64,000 nt of DNA from Paenibacillus tyrphae (GTDB lineage: Bacteria > Bacillota > Bacilli > Paenibacillales > NBRC-103111): NCBI RefSeq assembly GCF_024158745.1, contig NZ_JAMZAW010000002.1:310001-374000 (forward strand), written 5' to 3'. Below, piece after piece: positions 35,186-43,379 of this stretch (position 1 is the stretch's first letter; each line of letters starts with the position of its first letter). Both the position numbers and the translations under genes were made by a program. Below the pieces are notes generated by a model. The model ran no database searches. It was not told the DNA's origin and worked only from the letters and a program-made list of their open reading frames with translations.

Positions 35186-36358
35186 TTATTGACCTTCTCC
35201 GATATAGTCATCAATCATTTTGATTGCCGCCAATAGCGGTAGTATCTGTAAGGGGTCCACCGCATTCCCCAAAGCTTTCAAACGGGCCGTCCTGTTCTTG
35301 ATCCCGCTCGCCACCCGTGGCGGTTCCCACTCGTGCTGTGGCATGCCCATCAACGCAGGCTGCGGATATTGGGAAACGAATTCTTGCAGCGCATCCAGTG
35401 GATTCAATCCACGTCCGTCCAGCCAGGCGGAAAGTTCATGAGTGCTTCGACCCAAGAGGGGTTCAATTGGCCGCTTTGGGTCGAAACACACATCGATAGC
35501 TCGACTTGCTTCCCCATTTCGATCCTTCGTTGAATGCAAGGCATCGAAAGATTCCCGCGGTCCCGATTGTCCGAGGCGTTTGGCGTCGGCCACAGCTTCA
35601 CCGCTGCCGGCAGTCCGTTCCGCGGGTCCGTCGGATTGATCTCCCCACGCTTCTCTGCATCGTTGGCCCTCGGTGTCGGCCAGAGCTTCACAGCATCGTT
35701 CAAGTTCTGGCTCCATCCCTGTTCCTGTTTGCGCTGTGCCCTCAGTCCGGTTGGATCGTCTCCGCTGCGATAATCCCGAGATTGTGGCGTGGGCCATAGG
35801 TGAACCGCCGAATGCAAGTCTGGAGTTCTCCTCTCCCGTTCCGAGGGACAATCCCCGCGCAATGAAGCTTTTGGAGTGGGCCACAATGAAGACTCGTTCT
35901 CTTTGGTGCGACGCACCGACGGCCGAAGCTGGAATAACAAACGCTTGTGCTTCATAGCCCGCGTTTTCCAAGTCAGCGAGGACATCGTCGAGCCCCAAAG
36001 TGATGTGCCCAGCAACATTCTCACCAAGGAACCAACGGGGCCTGATTTCCTGTAGTATTCGCTCAACCTCCGGCCAGAGGTGACGGTCATCTTCCGCGCC
36101 TTTTCGCTGCCCGGCATGACTGAAAGGCTGGCAAGGGTATCCTCCGTGAATAAGCTCAATTGGCCCGATTCCATCAGCATCTAACCTCTCTTTCGTGAGC
36201 GTACATACATCGTCGTATATGGGAATATCCGGCCAGTGTTTCCGCAGCACTCTTTGGCAAAATGGCTCCCGTTCGCAGAAGGCGACCGTTTCAATGCCAA
36301 CCCATTCGCAAGCCAGGTCAATTCCGCCGATGCCGCTGAATAGGCTGAGTGCTTTCAT
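35186..36358 (-). CDS. Phage DNA (cytosine-5) methyltransferase
   Basis: 390 residues. Motif I LSLFSGIGGIDLA, motif IV GGYPCQPFS with the catalytic Cys, motif VI ENVAG, motif VIII QRERVFIV, and motifs IX/X near RTARLKALGNAVDPLQILPL. The target-recognition region (about 190-300) is rich in VADT/VADAK-like stretches. It transfers methyl from SAM to cytosine and probably protects phage DNA from host restriction; no nuclease partner is adjacent. A second long frame lies inside this gene (35404-36174). Confidence 0.9.
   Translation of the reverse strand: MKALSLFSGIGGIDLACEWVGIETVAFCEREPFCQRVLRKHWPDIPIYDDVCTLTKERLDADGIGPIELIHGGYPCQPFSHAGQRKGAEDDRHLWPEVERILQEIRPRWFLGENVAGHITLGLDDVLADLENAGYEAQAFVIPASAVGASHQRERVFIVAHSKSFIARGLSLGTGEENSRLAFGGSPMAHATISGLSQRRRSNRTEGTAQTGTGMEPELERCCEALADTEGQRCREAWGDQSDGPAERTAGSGEAVADAKRLGQSGPRESFDALHSTKDRNGEASRAIDVCFDPKRPIEPLLGRSTHELSAWLDGRGLNPLDALQEFVSQYPQPALMGMPQHEWEPPRVASGIKNRTARLKALGNAVDPLQILPLLAAIKMIDDYIGEGQ
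35404..36174 (-). CDS. Possible overlapping gene inside the methyltransferase, LWPTP-repeat protein
   Basis: 256 codons without a stop in another frame of the methyltransferase gene. The product (MESGQLSLFTED...) has KMTVTSGRRLSEYY, SLTWKTRAMKHKRLLFQL, four LWPTP repeats, and ends LNPSWVEALMNFPPGWT, a pattern I recall from phage hypothetical proteins. AGAGAGG lies ten bases before ATG 36174. The LWPTP units are the out-of-frame reading of the VAD(T/A) units, so conservation could be a by-product. Dual coding is plausible but unproven. Confidence 0.45.
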   Translation of the reverse strand: MESGQLSLFTEDTLASLSVMPGSEKARKMTVTSGRRLSEYYRKSGPVGSLVRMLLGTSLWGSTMSSLTWKTRAMKHKRLLFQLRPSVRRTKENESSLWPTPKASLRGDCPSERERRTPDLHSAVHLWPTPQSRDYRSGDDPTGLRAQRKQEQGWSQNLNDAVKLWPTPRANDAEKRGEINPTDPRNGLPAAVKLWPTPNASDNRDRGNLSMPCIQRRIEMGKQVELSMCVSTQSGQLNPSWVEALMNFPPGWTDVD

Positions 36359-36424
36359 CCGGTATCATCCTCTCCTTGGGGAGCCGAAACTCCCCGACTA
36401 AAATATCTTACGGCCTCCGCTTCG

Positions 36425-37150
36425 CTAAGCGGTTTCGGTCGTCTCGATGGCCTTCGGCAAAATGCCGGCTTCTTTTTCCATTTTCCACACGCAGAACTGA
36501 TAGCAGTCGTCGAAATTTTCGAAATAAAACCGTCTATAGTAGGATTTTTCTACATCTTCGAACGCAGTCACACCGGGGATGTACAGATTCTGCGCAGCAT
36601 TATCGGTTCGATATTCGGCGCTGTCATAGTCTCCGTCGTTCTTCAGCGAGTAATAAAGCCATGTATTCTTGATAGTTCCCCAGTCTTGCCGAGTTGAAAT
36701 CTTGCGGAGAATGTTCTTCGCGGGATGATATACGGTTATTTTCTCGTAGCAAGTGCAAGTTTCAGTGACGTCCCTACCGAGCGGCGTTTTAAAGTGAATC
36801 TTCCGGTTCTCGTCGCATTGTTCGCATTTCCGCGATTCCACACAATAGTATTCAGGTGTCCACATTTCAACCTCGAAACCACCCATCAGTTCTGAAAGAC
36901 GCGCTCGTTTCGCTTGACGGTAAGCCTCTTCTTTATCGGTTTCGGACTGGTGCTTCAAGGACGCGATTTCACGCTCAAAATTTCGTTTCTGTTTCTTGAA
37001 CTCCTGAAGTTCGGCATTTTCTTTCCGCAGTCGTTCCATCTCGGCCAAATACTCATCTTTCACAGACTTGAGCAACGATTCTTTGAATTCCTCTATCTGC
37101 TCCTCGAATTCGTTAGGCTCGCAATAAAATTCTTCGTCGTAGTAACTCAT
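36425..37150 (-). CDS. Coiled-coil zinc-binding phage protein, unknown function
   Basis: 241 residues. The N-terminal 90 form a charged coiled coil (LAEMERLRKENAELQEFKKQ); then Cys clusters CEQCDEN and CTCYEK; the C-terminal 100 residues are aromatic-rich. ATG 37150 has AAGGAG ten bases upstream; an ATG at 37159 is too close to it. Function unknown. Confidence 0.65.
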   Translation of the reverse strand: MSYYDEEFYCEPNEFEEQIEEFKESLLKSVKDEYLAEMERLRKENAELQEFKKQKRNFEREIASLKHQSETDKEEAYRQAKRARLSELMGGFEVEMWTPEYYCVESRKCEQCDENRKIHFKTPLGRDVTETCTCYEKITVYHPAKNILRKISTRQDWGTIKNTWLYYSLKNDGDYDSAEYRTDNAAQNLYIPGVTAFEDVEKSYYRRFYFENFDDCYQFCVWKMEKEAGILPKAIETTETA

Positions 37151-37171
37151 CCGTTTCATCTCCTTTATCCC

Positions 37172-37504
37172 TTATGAGGGGTTTAAAAGTTTATTCCTGA
37201 ACTCTTTAAGCCACTGACGGCCCTCAAATCCTGATTCATCCGCCCAATCGTGAGAATCAGTACATAAGTGGGCTAAATCGTTTACTGTCGTCCTAGCTGT
37301 CAATTTCCCGCGCCTAATGAGATGCGCCCGCTCAGTTGCTCGGGCAGCGTCACAGCGCTCGCATACGCCGTTTGAGCGGTCCTTTAGCTGCTTGTCCACC
37401 TTTGCACTGATGTCGCCCATTTGCTTCTGTGTGGGCTTCTGGCGCTTGCTTTTGCACTGGTCTTCTTTGGAATATGTTAACGCTGGACGATCGGCAAGAT
37501 TCAT
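37172..37504 (-). CDS. HNH-like phage protein
   Basis: 110 residues. C-terminal part has CERCDAARATERAHL, then LAHLC...HDWAD, the spaced Cys/His pattern of HNH nucleases and of NinG/Rap-like recombination proteins. Basic N-terminus. GGAGGGAGCC precedes the ATG, overlapping the preceding stop. Probably cuts or binds DNA; the exact family is uncertain. Confidence 0.6.
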   Translation of the reverse strand: MNLADRPALTYSKEDQCKSKRQKPTQKQMGDISAKVDKQLKDRSNGVCERCDAARATERAHLIRRGKLTARTTVNDLAHLCTDSHDWADESGFEGRQWLKEFRNKLLNPS

Positions 37505-37869
37505 GGCTCCCTCCGTTCAATCATTTCCGGGAAGCCGACAGTTTTGGTCCAACATGTTTCTATCAGGGAAAGTACAGCTGCAGCCGCCAGAGCAAGGAAG
37601 AACCAACTTGCCGCATCGTGAAAAGCCCAGTTAAAGCCGACCATCGCGAACGATACCCAAATCCCTGTGCACCAGTGGCAATTTAACAGTTTTCCGAAGT
37701 ATCTCCTTGCTGCTCCTCCTTGAAGCATGAAAGTCGGTATTGGACCGCCATAATCCCGAGTGACGAAGAAATTCCTGATCGGATCGAAGACTTTGTCAAA
37801 AACAAGAAAGTGGGTGATTCGGTACGCGGCTAAGCAAAATATGATAACTTCTAGGAAATTTAGGTTCAT
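37501..37869 (-). CDS. DUF1360 (YjcA-like) membrane protein
   Basis: 122 residues with two or three membrane segments (NFLEVIIFCLAAYRITHFLV, WFFLALAAAAVLSLIETCW) and the LNCHWCTGIWVS motif typical of DUF1360/YjcA, a family linked to spores and also common in phages. GGGGAGAG precedes ATG 37869. Function unknown. Confidence 0.75.
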   Translation of the reverse strand: MNLNFLEVIIFCLAAYRITHFLVFDKVFDPIRNFFVTRDYGGPIPTFMLQGGAARRYFGKLLNCHWCTGIWVSFAMVGFNWAFHDAASWFFLALAAAAVLSLIETCWTKTVGFPEMIERREP

Positions 37870-37883
37870 GAGCTGCTCTCCCC

Positions 37884-38381
37884 TCAAAAAGTCCAGTCTC
37901 GATCTAGCACACCTAATGGTTTGAGATGTTTTTCGATTGACTTTTTCCCAGCCTTAATTCTTCGACCGAAAGTATTTTTATCCATATGCAGTTCTCGTGC
38001 TGACCTCATTTTTGGTATCCCTTGAAGATAAAAATATTCAACTGCATTTCGCACTTCATCATCATCAATCATTCCATGGGCAATTATTAGGCCAGCTACT
38101 CCAATTTTGTATTCGTTATAACGCCATTGACGGATCTCGTGTCGGATTACAGCGGTCCCCGTTTTATCAGCATGCGTTTCATCGCCGAAGACTTTACGGG
38201 CATTCTCACCTTCAATGTCGGCTAAATAAAGTATTTCTCCGTTTTTCTCAAACTCCCGTATGAAGTTCTTCATGAAACGGAATTCTTCTAGTAAGATCAG
38301 TGTCCGATCAGTGTCCTCTTCGGTTCTTGAAGGAAATAGCCTTACTTGCTCGTGTGATATTTCCTCCACCCCCTCACCCAT
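37884..38381 (-). CDS. ArpU/sigma-like phage late transcription regulator
   Basis: 165 residues. A C-terminal HTH (FYLQGIPKMRSARELHMDKNTFGRRIKAG) follows a helical middle. Size and shape match ArpU-type late regulators. Likely controls late gene expression (inference). The start codon is uncertain because GGGTGAGGGGGTGGAGG offers several choices. Confidence 0.65.
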   Translation of the reverse strand: MGEGVEEISHEQVRLFPSRTEEDTDRTLILLEEFRFMKNFIREFEKNGEILYLADIEGENARKVFGDETHADKTGTAVIRHEIRQWRYNEYKIGVAGLIIAHGMIDDDEVRNAVEYFYLQGIPKMRSARELHMDKNTFGRRIKAGKKSIEKHLKPLGVLDRDWTF

Positions 38382-38473
38382 CCCCCAGGATGCAGCCGGG
38401 GGGTGATTTCAGAACAATCTTTGCACTTGAGAGCGGATCTCTCCGCCCTCGTTTGTGCTATTTTCGATACCAT
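38342..38473 (-). CDS. Possible 43-residue protein
   Basis: ATG 38473 with GGAG ten bases upstream (MVSKIAQTRAERSALKCKDC), ending inside the next gene. It would fill the 145-bp gap between two operon genes. Weak evidence. Confidence 0.3.
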   Translation of the reverse strand: MVSKIAQTRAERSALKCKDCSEITPRLHPGGWVRGWRKYHTSK

Positions 38474-38526
38474 TGCTTACATCTCCGTCATTTTCGCTGA
38501 CCTTATGGGCATAGAAATGCCCGGGA

Positions 38527-38994
38527 TCAGAAAGGAAGGTCATCGTCTTCAGGCATTTGAGGATCTTCATCGGTTTCCTCATCGCTATCATTTTCTTCCT
38601 GATCCTCTTCCTCGTCTGAATCACTTTCGGCGCCTTGCATATCGTCTGCATCTTCTTCGTTGCCAGCTTCAGTACTTTCTTCTCGGCTTTCAGCGTCTTC
38701 ATCCTCGCGAGTCTCTTCGACCTCATCAATGTCCATTTGCCCAGTTTCTTCAGAAGCAGTTGCCGATTCGACTACGCCGGCCGAATCTGTTTTGATCAGA
38801 AGCCCCTTACGTGGTTCGCCGAGATAATCCGTTACCTCCATCTGTGAAATACCAAGGGCAATGAAGATCTCATCCCGTTTAGCCAGACGCTGGATAGAAT
38901 CAAGACTAACGCTCGAAGGAATTTCAATGGTTAAAACTGTGGTTTTGCTGCTTGCAATTCTCTTAATTTCGGCAGAAGTCAATACAATGTTCAT
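38527..38994 (-). CDS. Phage protein with SSB-type acidic tail
   Basis: 155 residues. The first 70 (MNIVLTSAEIKRIASSKTTV...) form a small alpha/beta domain that I do not recognise as an OB fold. The rest is extremely acidic and ends EDDDLPF, the tip by which SSB proteins recruit repair and replication partners. It lies among replication and recombination genes beside the RuvC-like resolvase. It may act as an SSB substitute or an SSB mimic (inference). The start could also be at 39006. Confidence 0.65.
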   Translation of the reverse strand: MNIVLTSAEIKRIASSKTTVLTIEIPSSVSLDSIQRLAKRDEIFIALGISQMEVTDYLGEPRKGLLIKTDSAGVVESATASEETGQMDIDEVEETREDEDAESREESTEAGNEEDADDMQGAESDSDEEEDQEENDSDEETDEDPQMPEDDDLPF

Positions 38995-39015
38995 TTCATC
39001 ACGCATCCTTTTCGA

Positions 39016-39573
39016 TTATTTTTTTGGATTAAGAATATCCCTGACGACTTCCAACTGGTACGGCATCTTGTCAATCATTCCTAGGAGCTCGCGTTCCCGA
39101 TACAGATTCCAGGCGATCCTGGCGATCACATAAGCATCAACGACGTTATCGCTCTTATGCGTGAAGCCGAAATGCTGCTGCACTGCCTCTTTCATTGCTT
39201 CCTTCTTTTCTTTATCCTTGAGGCGTCGCTTGCTTCCCGGTTCCCCTACCCAACCAGTGACGCCGACGTACTTCTTTACTGAATTGGGAGCAGCCTGATT
39301 GAATCTGAGCCCTTTCCTTACAACCATGGTCCGTACGCCGCCGTGAATCATGCCGGCCGTAATAGCCTTTTGCGTATCGAATGGGGTTCCCTCGATGACG
39401 ATTTCGTCTTCATTTTTCAGATGACGGTACACCTCGTTTTCAAGCTCGACCAGTTTTTGAATATCTTCCTTCGATTTTCCGGCCAGCTCAGTCGCAACGA
39501 GGACGTTGCCTTGCTCGTCTAATGCCACGAAACCGGTCTTTGTTGCTGGGTCAATTCCTACGAATCGGATCAC
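39016..39573 (-). CDS. RuvC-like Holliday junction resolvase
   Basis: 185 residues from GTG 39573 behind AAAGGAGGG. RNase H fold motifs: FVGIDPATKTGFVALDE (first acidic residue), DEIVIEGTPF (Glu), and a C-terminal NVVDAYVIARIAW with the last Asp, as in phage RuvC-type resolvases. It should cut branched DNA during phage recombination or packaging. The GTG overlaps the stop of the upstream gene. Confidence 0.8.
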   Translation of the reverse strand: MIRFVGIDPATKTGFVALDEQGNVLVATELAGKSKEDIQKLVELENEVYRHLKNEDEIVIEGTPFDTQKAITAGMIHGGVRTMVVRKGLRFNQAAPNSVKKYVGVTGWVGEPGSKRRLKDKEKKEAMKEAVQQHFGFTHKSDNVVDAYVIARIAWNLYRERELLGMIDKMPYQLEVVRDILNPKK

Positions 39574-39797
39574 GTTGACCTTCCCTCCTTTTTGCTCCAA
39601 GGAACCAACCAAGCTATCCGACGATATTGCGTTCTCCGAAATGAAGCCGGCTTTGATGAAGCATAATAACGACTCGTCTCCGCTCTGATTACTTCGTAGT
39701 GACAGCAGCATAGTGGAATCAAGGCCCACGACTTATTTGCAGCCGCAACGCAGTTGGGAAAGTTGCACCTGTGTCTTGTAACCTTTGGGTACTTCAT
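39570..39797 (-). CDS. Small basic Cys-rich phage protein
   Basis: 75 residues, CNFPNC and CCCH clusters near residues 11-33, basic C-terminus (RRTQYRRIAW). Overlaps both neighbours by 4 bp. Possibly a zinc finger. Function unknown. Confidence 0.6.
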   Translation of the reverse strand: MKYPKVTRHRCNFPNCVAAANKSWALIPLCCCHYEVIRAETSRYYASSKPASFRRTQYRRIAWLVPWSKKEGRST

Positions 39798-39976
39798 AGC
39801 AATTTCTTCAACTCCCCCGCAGCATAGAGGTAACCGGCGGCAGTGTGGATATGACTAATTGCCGGGATAAAATGTCCGAAACTGAGATAATTCTTTGTTA
39901 TTTCCATTTCGATTCGAAACTTAGTTTCAAGGTCATCGATAACACGATTGATGTCGTCTGCGAGATTTCTTGGCAT
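39794..39976 (-). CDS. Small helical phage protein
   Basis: 60 residues (MPRNLADDINRVIDDLETKF), helical. GGAAGG precedes the ATG and its stop overlaps the next start. Function unknown. Confidence 0.6.
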   Translation of the reverse strand: MPRNLADDINRVIDDLETKFRIEMEITKNYLSFGHFIPAISHIHTAAGYLYAAGELKKLL

Positions 39977-39988
39977 GCGGCACCTTCC

Positions 39989-40567
39989 TTAGTACCCGGT
40001 CGATTGACGCTTATGGTTAATTGCATTCTTGGCGACATAAGCTTCAGCGATCTGTTCGAAGGTGAGTCCTAAACGCTTCTCACCAAGTTCGTAAAAAAGT
40101 GAAAGGGCTGCTATAAAGTAATTCCGTCTGTATTCCAATACATTCGTAATTGGATTGACCAATAGACGATCAGCAAGAATTAATCCTACATAATGCAGAA
40201 GATTAGAAAATAAAATTACCGTGTCGCCTTCAGGGGTATATTCCAATGTGTACAAATCTTCTGCTGGTAGATCAAGCTGCCGAGCTATCGAGAGAAAGAA
40301 ATGAAGGCAGTCTACGTATTCTTCAAGCACCCGGTTAACCAGTTTCTCTTCGCTGCAGTCGGTTCCCCCTATTTCTAGAACGTTAAACCGCGGTTCTCGA
40401 TCATTTGACCAATGCTTAAACCCTCGCCATTCATTTGCCAGCTCGGCAATTTCAACCTGGAGTGCCAGAACGGTGTTCGGCAGCAAATCCACTCCCTCTA
40501 GTCCTTTTTCTTTGATGATTCGAGCGTCCAACTCTTTTTGCATTTCGTACATTTTCTCTAAATTCAT
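39989..40567 (-). CDS. Dimeric all-alpha dUTPase
   Basis: 192 residues. EIAELANEWRGFKHW and LEEYVDCLHFFLSIA contain the metal-binding E..E and E..D motifs of the dimeric dUTPase/MazG-fold family. It hydrolyses dUTP to dUMP and pyrophosphate, keeping uracil out of phage DNA and feeding dTMP synthesis. Overlaps the upstream gene by 4 bp within the replication cluster. Confidence 0.85.
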   Translation of the reverse strand: MNLEKMYEMQKELDARIIKEKGLEGVDLLPNTVLALQVEIAELANEWRGFKHWSNDREPRFNVLEIGGTDCSEEKLVNRVLEEYVDCLHFFLSIARQLDLPAEDLYTLEYTPEGDTVILFSNLLHYVGLILADRLLVNPITNVLEYRRNYFIAALSLFYELGEKRLGLTFEQIAEAYVAKNAINHKRQSTGY

Positions 40568-40896
40568 TTCTCCATCTCCTTCTGCTGCATTCTCAATACC
40601 ACCTGAACAAATTCATGCTTAACCCTATGCTCCGCATGCATCAACTCGGCGAAATCGTCCGCCAACATATCTGAATGCTTTGTCCGTAGCTCCAAAATCT
40701 TATCCCGGGCCCGCAGTACCCTAAGTACTATGGACTCGGCAACCCTGTACCGGCGCCGATAAAATCTTGCAAACTCTTCTTCTGTGCCGTCACTATATGC
40801 TTTCCTTACATCCAAAATGCTTTGCTCAAGGTCAACAGCGGTAGGGGTGTCGTCAATTTTATCTGTGCGTCTTTTGATAATGAATGTTTGGGACAT
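40564..40896 (-). CDS. Helical phage protein, unknown function
   Basis: 110 residues, almost wholly helical and charged (FARFYRRRYRVAESIVLRVL). GAGAGGATG precedes the ATG at moderate distance. Four-bp overlap with the dUTPase gene. No family recognised. Confidence 0.6.
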   Translation of the reverse strand: MSQTFIIKRRTDKIDDTPTAVDLEQSILDVRKAYSDGTEEEFARFYRRRYRVAESIVLRVLRARDKILELRTKHSDMLADDFAELMHAEHRVKHEFVQVVLRMQQKEMEK

Positions 40897-40902
40897 TGTA
40901 CT

Positions 40903-41127
40903 TCACATCCTCTCCCTGCGTCTTTTGCAATAGTTCTTAGTTGGAAAATTTATGAGTTTCGATTTGCAAGAAAATTTATTTTTATTAAAAAATACACATG
41001 AGAAACAAAACTTTGGGATTTTTACGGTATCCTTCATTGAACGAACGGCGGCATATCTTAAGTCCAAATCGATGTCTGGATCTGTAGCGATTTGATATAG
41101 TACCGAAACGTTAATGCTCGTGACCAA
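40903..41127 (-). CDS. Small Cys-rich phage protein
   Basis: 74 residues from TTG 41127, directly after the preceding stop. C-terminal half FCFSCVFFNKNKFSCKSK and YCKRRRERM suggest a four-Cys zinc site. The GGGGGAG site is close to the TTG, so the true start may be slightly further in. Confidence 0.5.
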   Translation of the reverse strand: MVTSINVSVLYQIATDPDIDLDLRYAAVRSMKDTVKIPKFCFSCVFFNKNKFSCKSKLINFPTKNYCKRRRERM

Positions 41128-41703
41128 TCACTCCCCCATAGGCAGCGGATGCTTCCTTGTCAACTGTTTCAGCAACTCCGGTATCACATCGCCCCATTGC
41201 TGCAAATAACGTGCTTTGAAGTCGTCGTATTCGGCCTGTGACTCCCAGGCTACTCGGCCGGTTGGATCGATGTCGGGCTTTAGCACCCAGATACTTTTAC
41301 CTGCCCTCAGCCGTGTTCCTGCGCACCGAAAGCTGTTTAGAACACCGCAGAGCGTATCTACCTCACCGTATACCCTGCCGCCCTCCTTGTCCTTATCCAG
41401 CGCCATCAGGAGCAAATGTGCCCATAAATGAGCATCCTCCGTTAGGTCTGGACGTGGATCCTTTTCCGGCGGCGCCGCTTCCTGCAGTACAATGGCTGTT
41501 TTTTCTGACTTGGAGACAGGATCGACTGGTTTTGTTCTGTCCTTGTACTCTTGGATGGCAGCATTAAGCCGATTGACCTTTGTCTGAAGCTTTGACTTTT
41601 CTGCATCATCCAACAGCGGATCTCTAAGTTCCACTTCAAGACTATTTTTTAGCTCCTCGGCCTTTCTTAGCTGCTCCGCGTTTTGGATTTGCAGTGCCGC
41701 CAT
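41128..41703 (-). CDS. Phage replication-region protein, unknown function
   Basis: 191 residues from ATG 41703 behind AAGGATGG. Coiled-coil N-terminus (LRKAEELKNSLEVELRDPLL), then an alpha/beta domain (LWAHLLLMALDKDKEGGRVY). It overlaps the helicase gene by 62 bp. Similar-sized genes follow dnaB in related phages. Function unknown. Confidence 0.65.
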   Translation of the reverse strand: MAALQIQNAEQLRKAEELKNSLEVELRDPLLDDAEKSKLQTKVNRLNAAIQEYKDRTKPVDPVSKSEKTAIVLQEAAPPEKDPRPDLTEDAHLWAHLLLMALDKDKEGGRVYGEVDTLCGVLNSFRCAGTRLRAGKSIWVLKPDIDPTGRVAWESQAEYDDFKARYLQQWGDVIPELLKQLTRKHPLPMGE

Positions 41704-43081
41704 CGTCGTCACCATCCTTATCAAGCTCTATAAATTTCTGGTGCCACCACTTGAAAAGGTATCTGAACTTATTTAGACCGACATTACGGCCTTTAGCAAA
41801 GATAGACCTAATCACCCTTAGTCCATCCTTCAACGTACCATCCCAGTAGAGGAATTCGACCACATCGGCGTCCTGCTCTATTGAACCGGATTCCTTTAAG
41901 TGCCGCAATTTCGGCTCTTCTTCATCGACAGCACGATCCAATTGCGAAAGCATGATCATAACAAACTTCATATTTCTAGCCATAGTTTTGGCGGTTCGAG
42001 TAACCCGGCCGATCGCTTGTGTTCGATTTTCACCTTTTCGCTGTGGAATCTCCATGATTTGCAGATAATCCACAATAATAGCTGAGATCTTCCCATACTC
42101 CTTGATAAATTGCCTCGCTGTAGCTCGGATTTCGTCAATTGTTACGCCAGCACTATCCTGAACGAATATTGGCAGACCTTCCAATTCGGCGTAAGCCTGC
42201 TCAATCCGAGCCCACTCATCAACAGTAAACCCAAACTCGCCACCTTTATTGATCAGTTTGTTGTAATTCACCTCAGCGACAGCAGAAACCATGCGATCCT
42301 TAACCTCGTTCTCGTCCATTTCTTGGCTATAAAAGAGGACTGGACCGGCATTCTTGTTATATTTAGCAATACCATATGCTAGTAACAAAGCCTTTACAGT
42401 TTTCCCCACACCAGGGCGTCCGGCTATGATATATAACCATCCGATCCAGAGCATTGCCCACGCATCGAATTGTTGGAATAATCCCGTCATCAGTTTCGCA
42501 GCTTTGCTTTTTAAATGGTCGAAGTATTCCTTCTTGGATTCAGCGAAGCTACGCATCTTTGAGGTTTTCTGCGGCCGCAGATCATAAACACGATCCTCAA
42601 CGGCTGCAAAGAAATCTTCATCGTTATCGAATTCCTTTACTTTTGATTTCTCTGCATCAGGGTTCGGAACGATCTGAATCGTAAACTCGCCACCGCTCGA
42701 AATTTCAACGATATCCTTACTGATTTCAATTGCCCGGCGCCGGTGCGCCTTTGATCGAACGATTTGTGCATGCCGCTTAATATTTCGAGTTGTTGCGACT
42801 GCGCCGGCCATTTGCGAAAGGTAGGTTATGCCCCCCAATTTCATCAACAGAGCCATTTTTCCTCGCAGTTCGAAATGCCCGGCTAACGTCTGGAGATCGA
42901 TCGGTTCGTTCCTGTCTCGTAGGTACCGCATCACACCGAAAATGATTTCATTCCGCTTTTGGGAGAAATCCCTCGGCTCAAGAAAATAGATTTCATCAAT
43001 GCAGTCACCTTCTAGCAGTACCGCCCCAAGCACAGCCATTTCAAGTTCTAAGTCGTTTAATGGAGTCTCCATCAGGTTCAT
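41642..43081 (-). CDS. dnaB: Replicative DNA helicase, DnaB family
   Basis: 479 residues. The N-terminal helical domain (NDLELEMAVLGAVLLEGDCI) and the RecA-type motor are both present: Walker A GRPGVGKT, Walker B IIVDYLQIM, and RHLKESGSIEQDADVV near the end. A 5'-3' hexameric helicase for phage replication. ATG 43081 has CGGAGG ten bases upstream. Preceded by a loader/inhibitor gene and a replisome organizer, as in SPP1-like replication modules. Confidence 0.92.
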   Translation of the reverse strand: MNLMETPLNDLELEMAVLGAVLLEGDCIDEIYFLEPRDFSQKRNEIIFGVMRYLRDRNEPIDLQTLAGHFELRGKMALLMKLGGITYLSQMAGAVATTRNIKRHAQIVRSKAHRRRAIEISKDIVEISSGGEFTIQIVPNPDAEKSKVKEFDNDEDFFAAVEDRVYDLRPQKTSKMRSFAESKKEYFDHLKSKAAKLMTGLFQQFDAWAMLWIGWLYIIAGRPGVGKTVKALLLAYGIAKYNKNAGPVLFYSQEMDENEVKDRMVSAVAEVNYNKLINKGGEFGFTVDEWARIEQAYAELEGLPIFVQDSAGVTIDEIRATARQFIKEYGKISAIIVDYLQIMEIPQRKGENRTQAIGRVTRTAKTMARNMKFVMIMLSQLDRAVDEEEPKLRHLKESGSIEQDADVVEFLYWDGTLKDGLRVIRSIFAKGRNVGLNKFRYLFKWWHQKFIELDKDGDDDGGTANPKRGAAKKGRGAKK

Positions 43082-43379
43082 AGACAAACGCCTCCGGATC
43101 ATTTCCTGCTCTTACCCAAGCTGAGTGAGCTATTTCGATGTTGCGGGCTCGAATTTCGGGGTCCTCTTCGATCTCTTCTTCCTTGGACGTTCTTATATCG
43201 GCTATAGTTGGTGGATATTTATTGGACATTACGTGCTCCCGAACGTTAGCCAGCCCGGTACCGTCAGGAAGGTCCTTCAGCAAATCGAACCATAAATTCT
43301 CTTTAAAATCATCGAAGGTAAAGTTATTGTAAGTGTTTCGGAGAATCGTCAAAATCTGAATAAGCTCCGATTTTTTCAT
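43041..43379 (-). CDS. G39P-like helicase loader/inhibitor
   Basis: 112 residues (MKKSELIQILTILRNTYNNF, ENLWFDLLKDLP, NKYPPTIADI), matching the SPP1 G39P family, which binds the DnaB-type helicase and the replisome organizer to load the helicase at the origin. GAGGAGCAGGCC precedes ATG 43379. It sits between exactly those two partners and overlaps both genes. Confidence 0.75.
   Translation of the reverse strand: MKKSELIQILTILRNTYNNFTFDDFKENLWFDLLKDLPDGTGLANVREHVMSNKYPPTIADIRTSKEEEIEEDPEIRARNIEIAHSAWVRAGNDPEAFVYEPDGDSIKRLRT

Noticed and set aside
38409..38729. 106-codon Lys/Arg-rich minus-strand frame
   Set aside because: Frame-shifted reading of the acidic Glu/Asp codons of the SSB-tailed protein.
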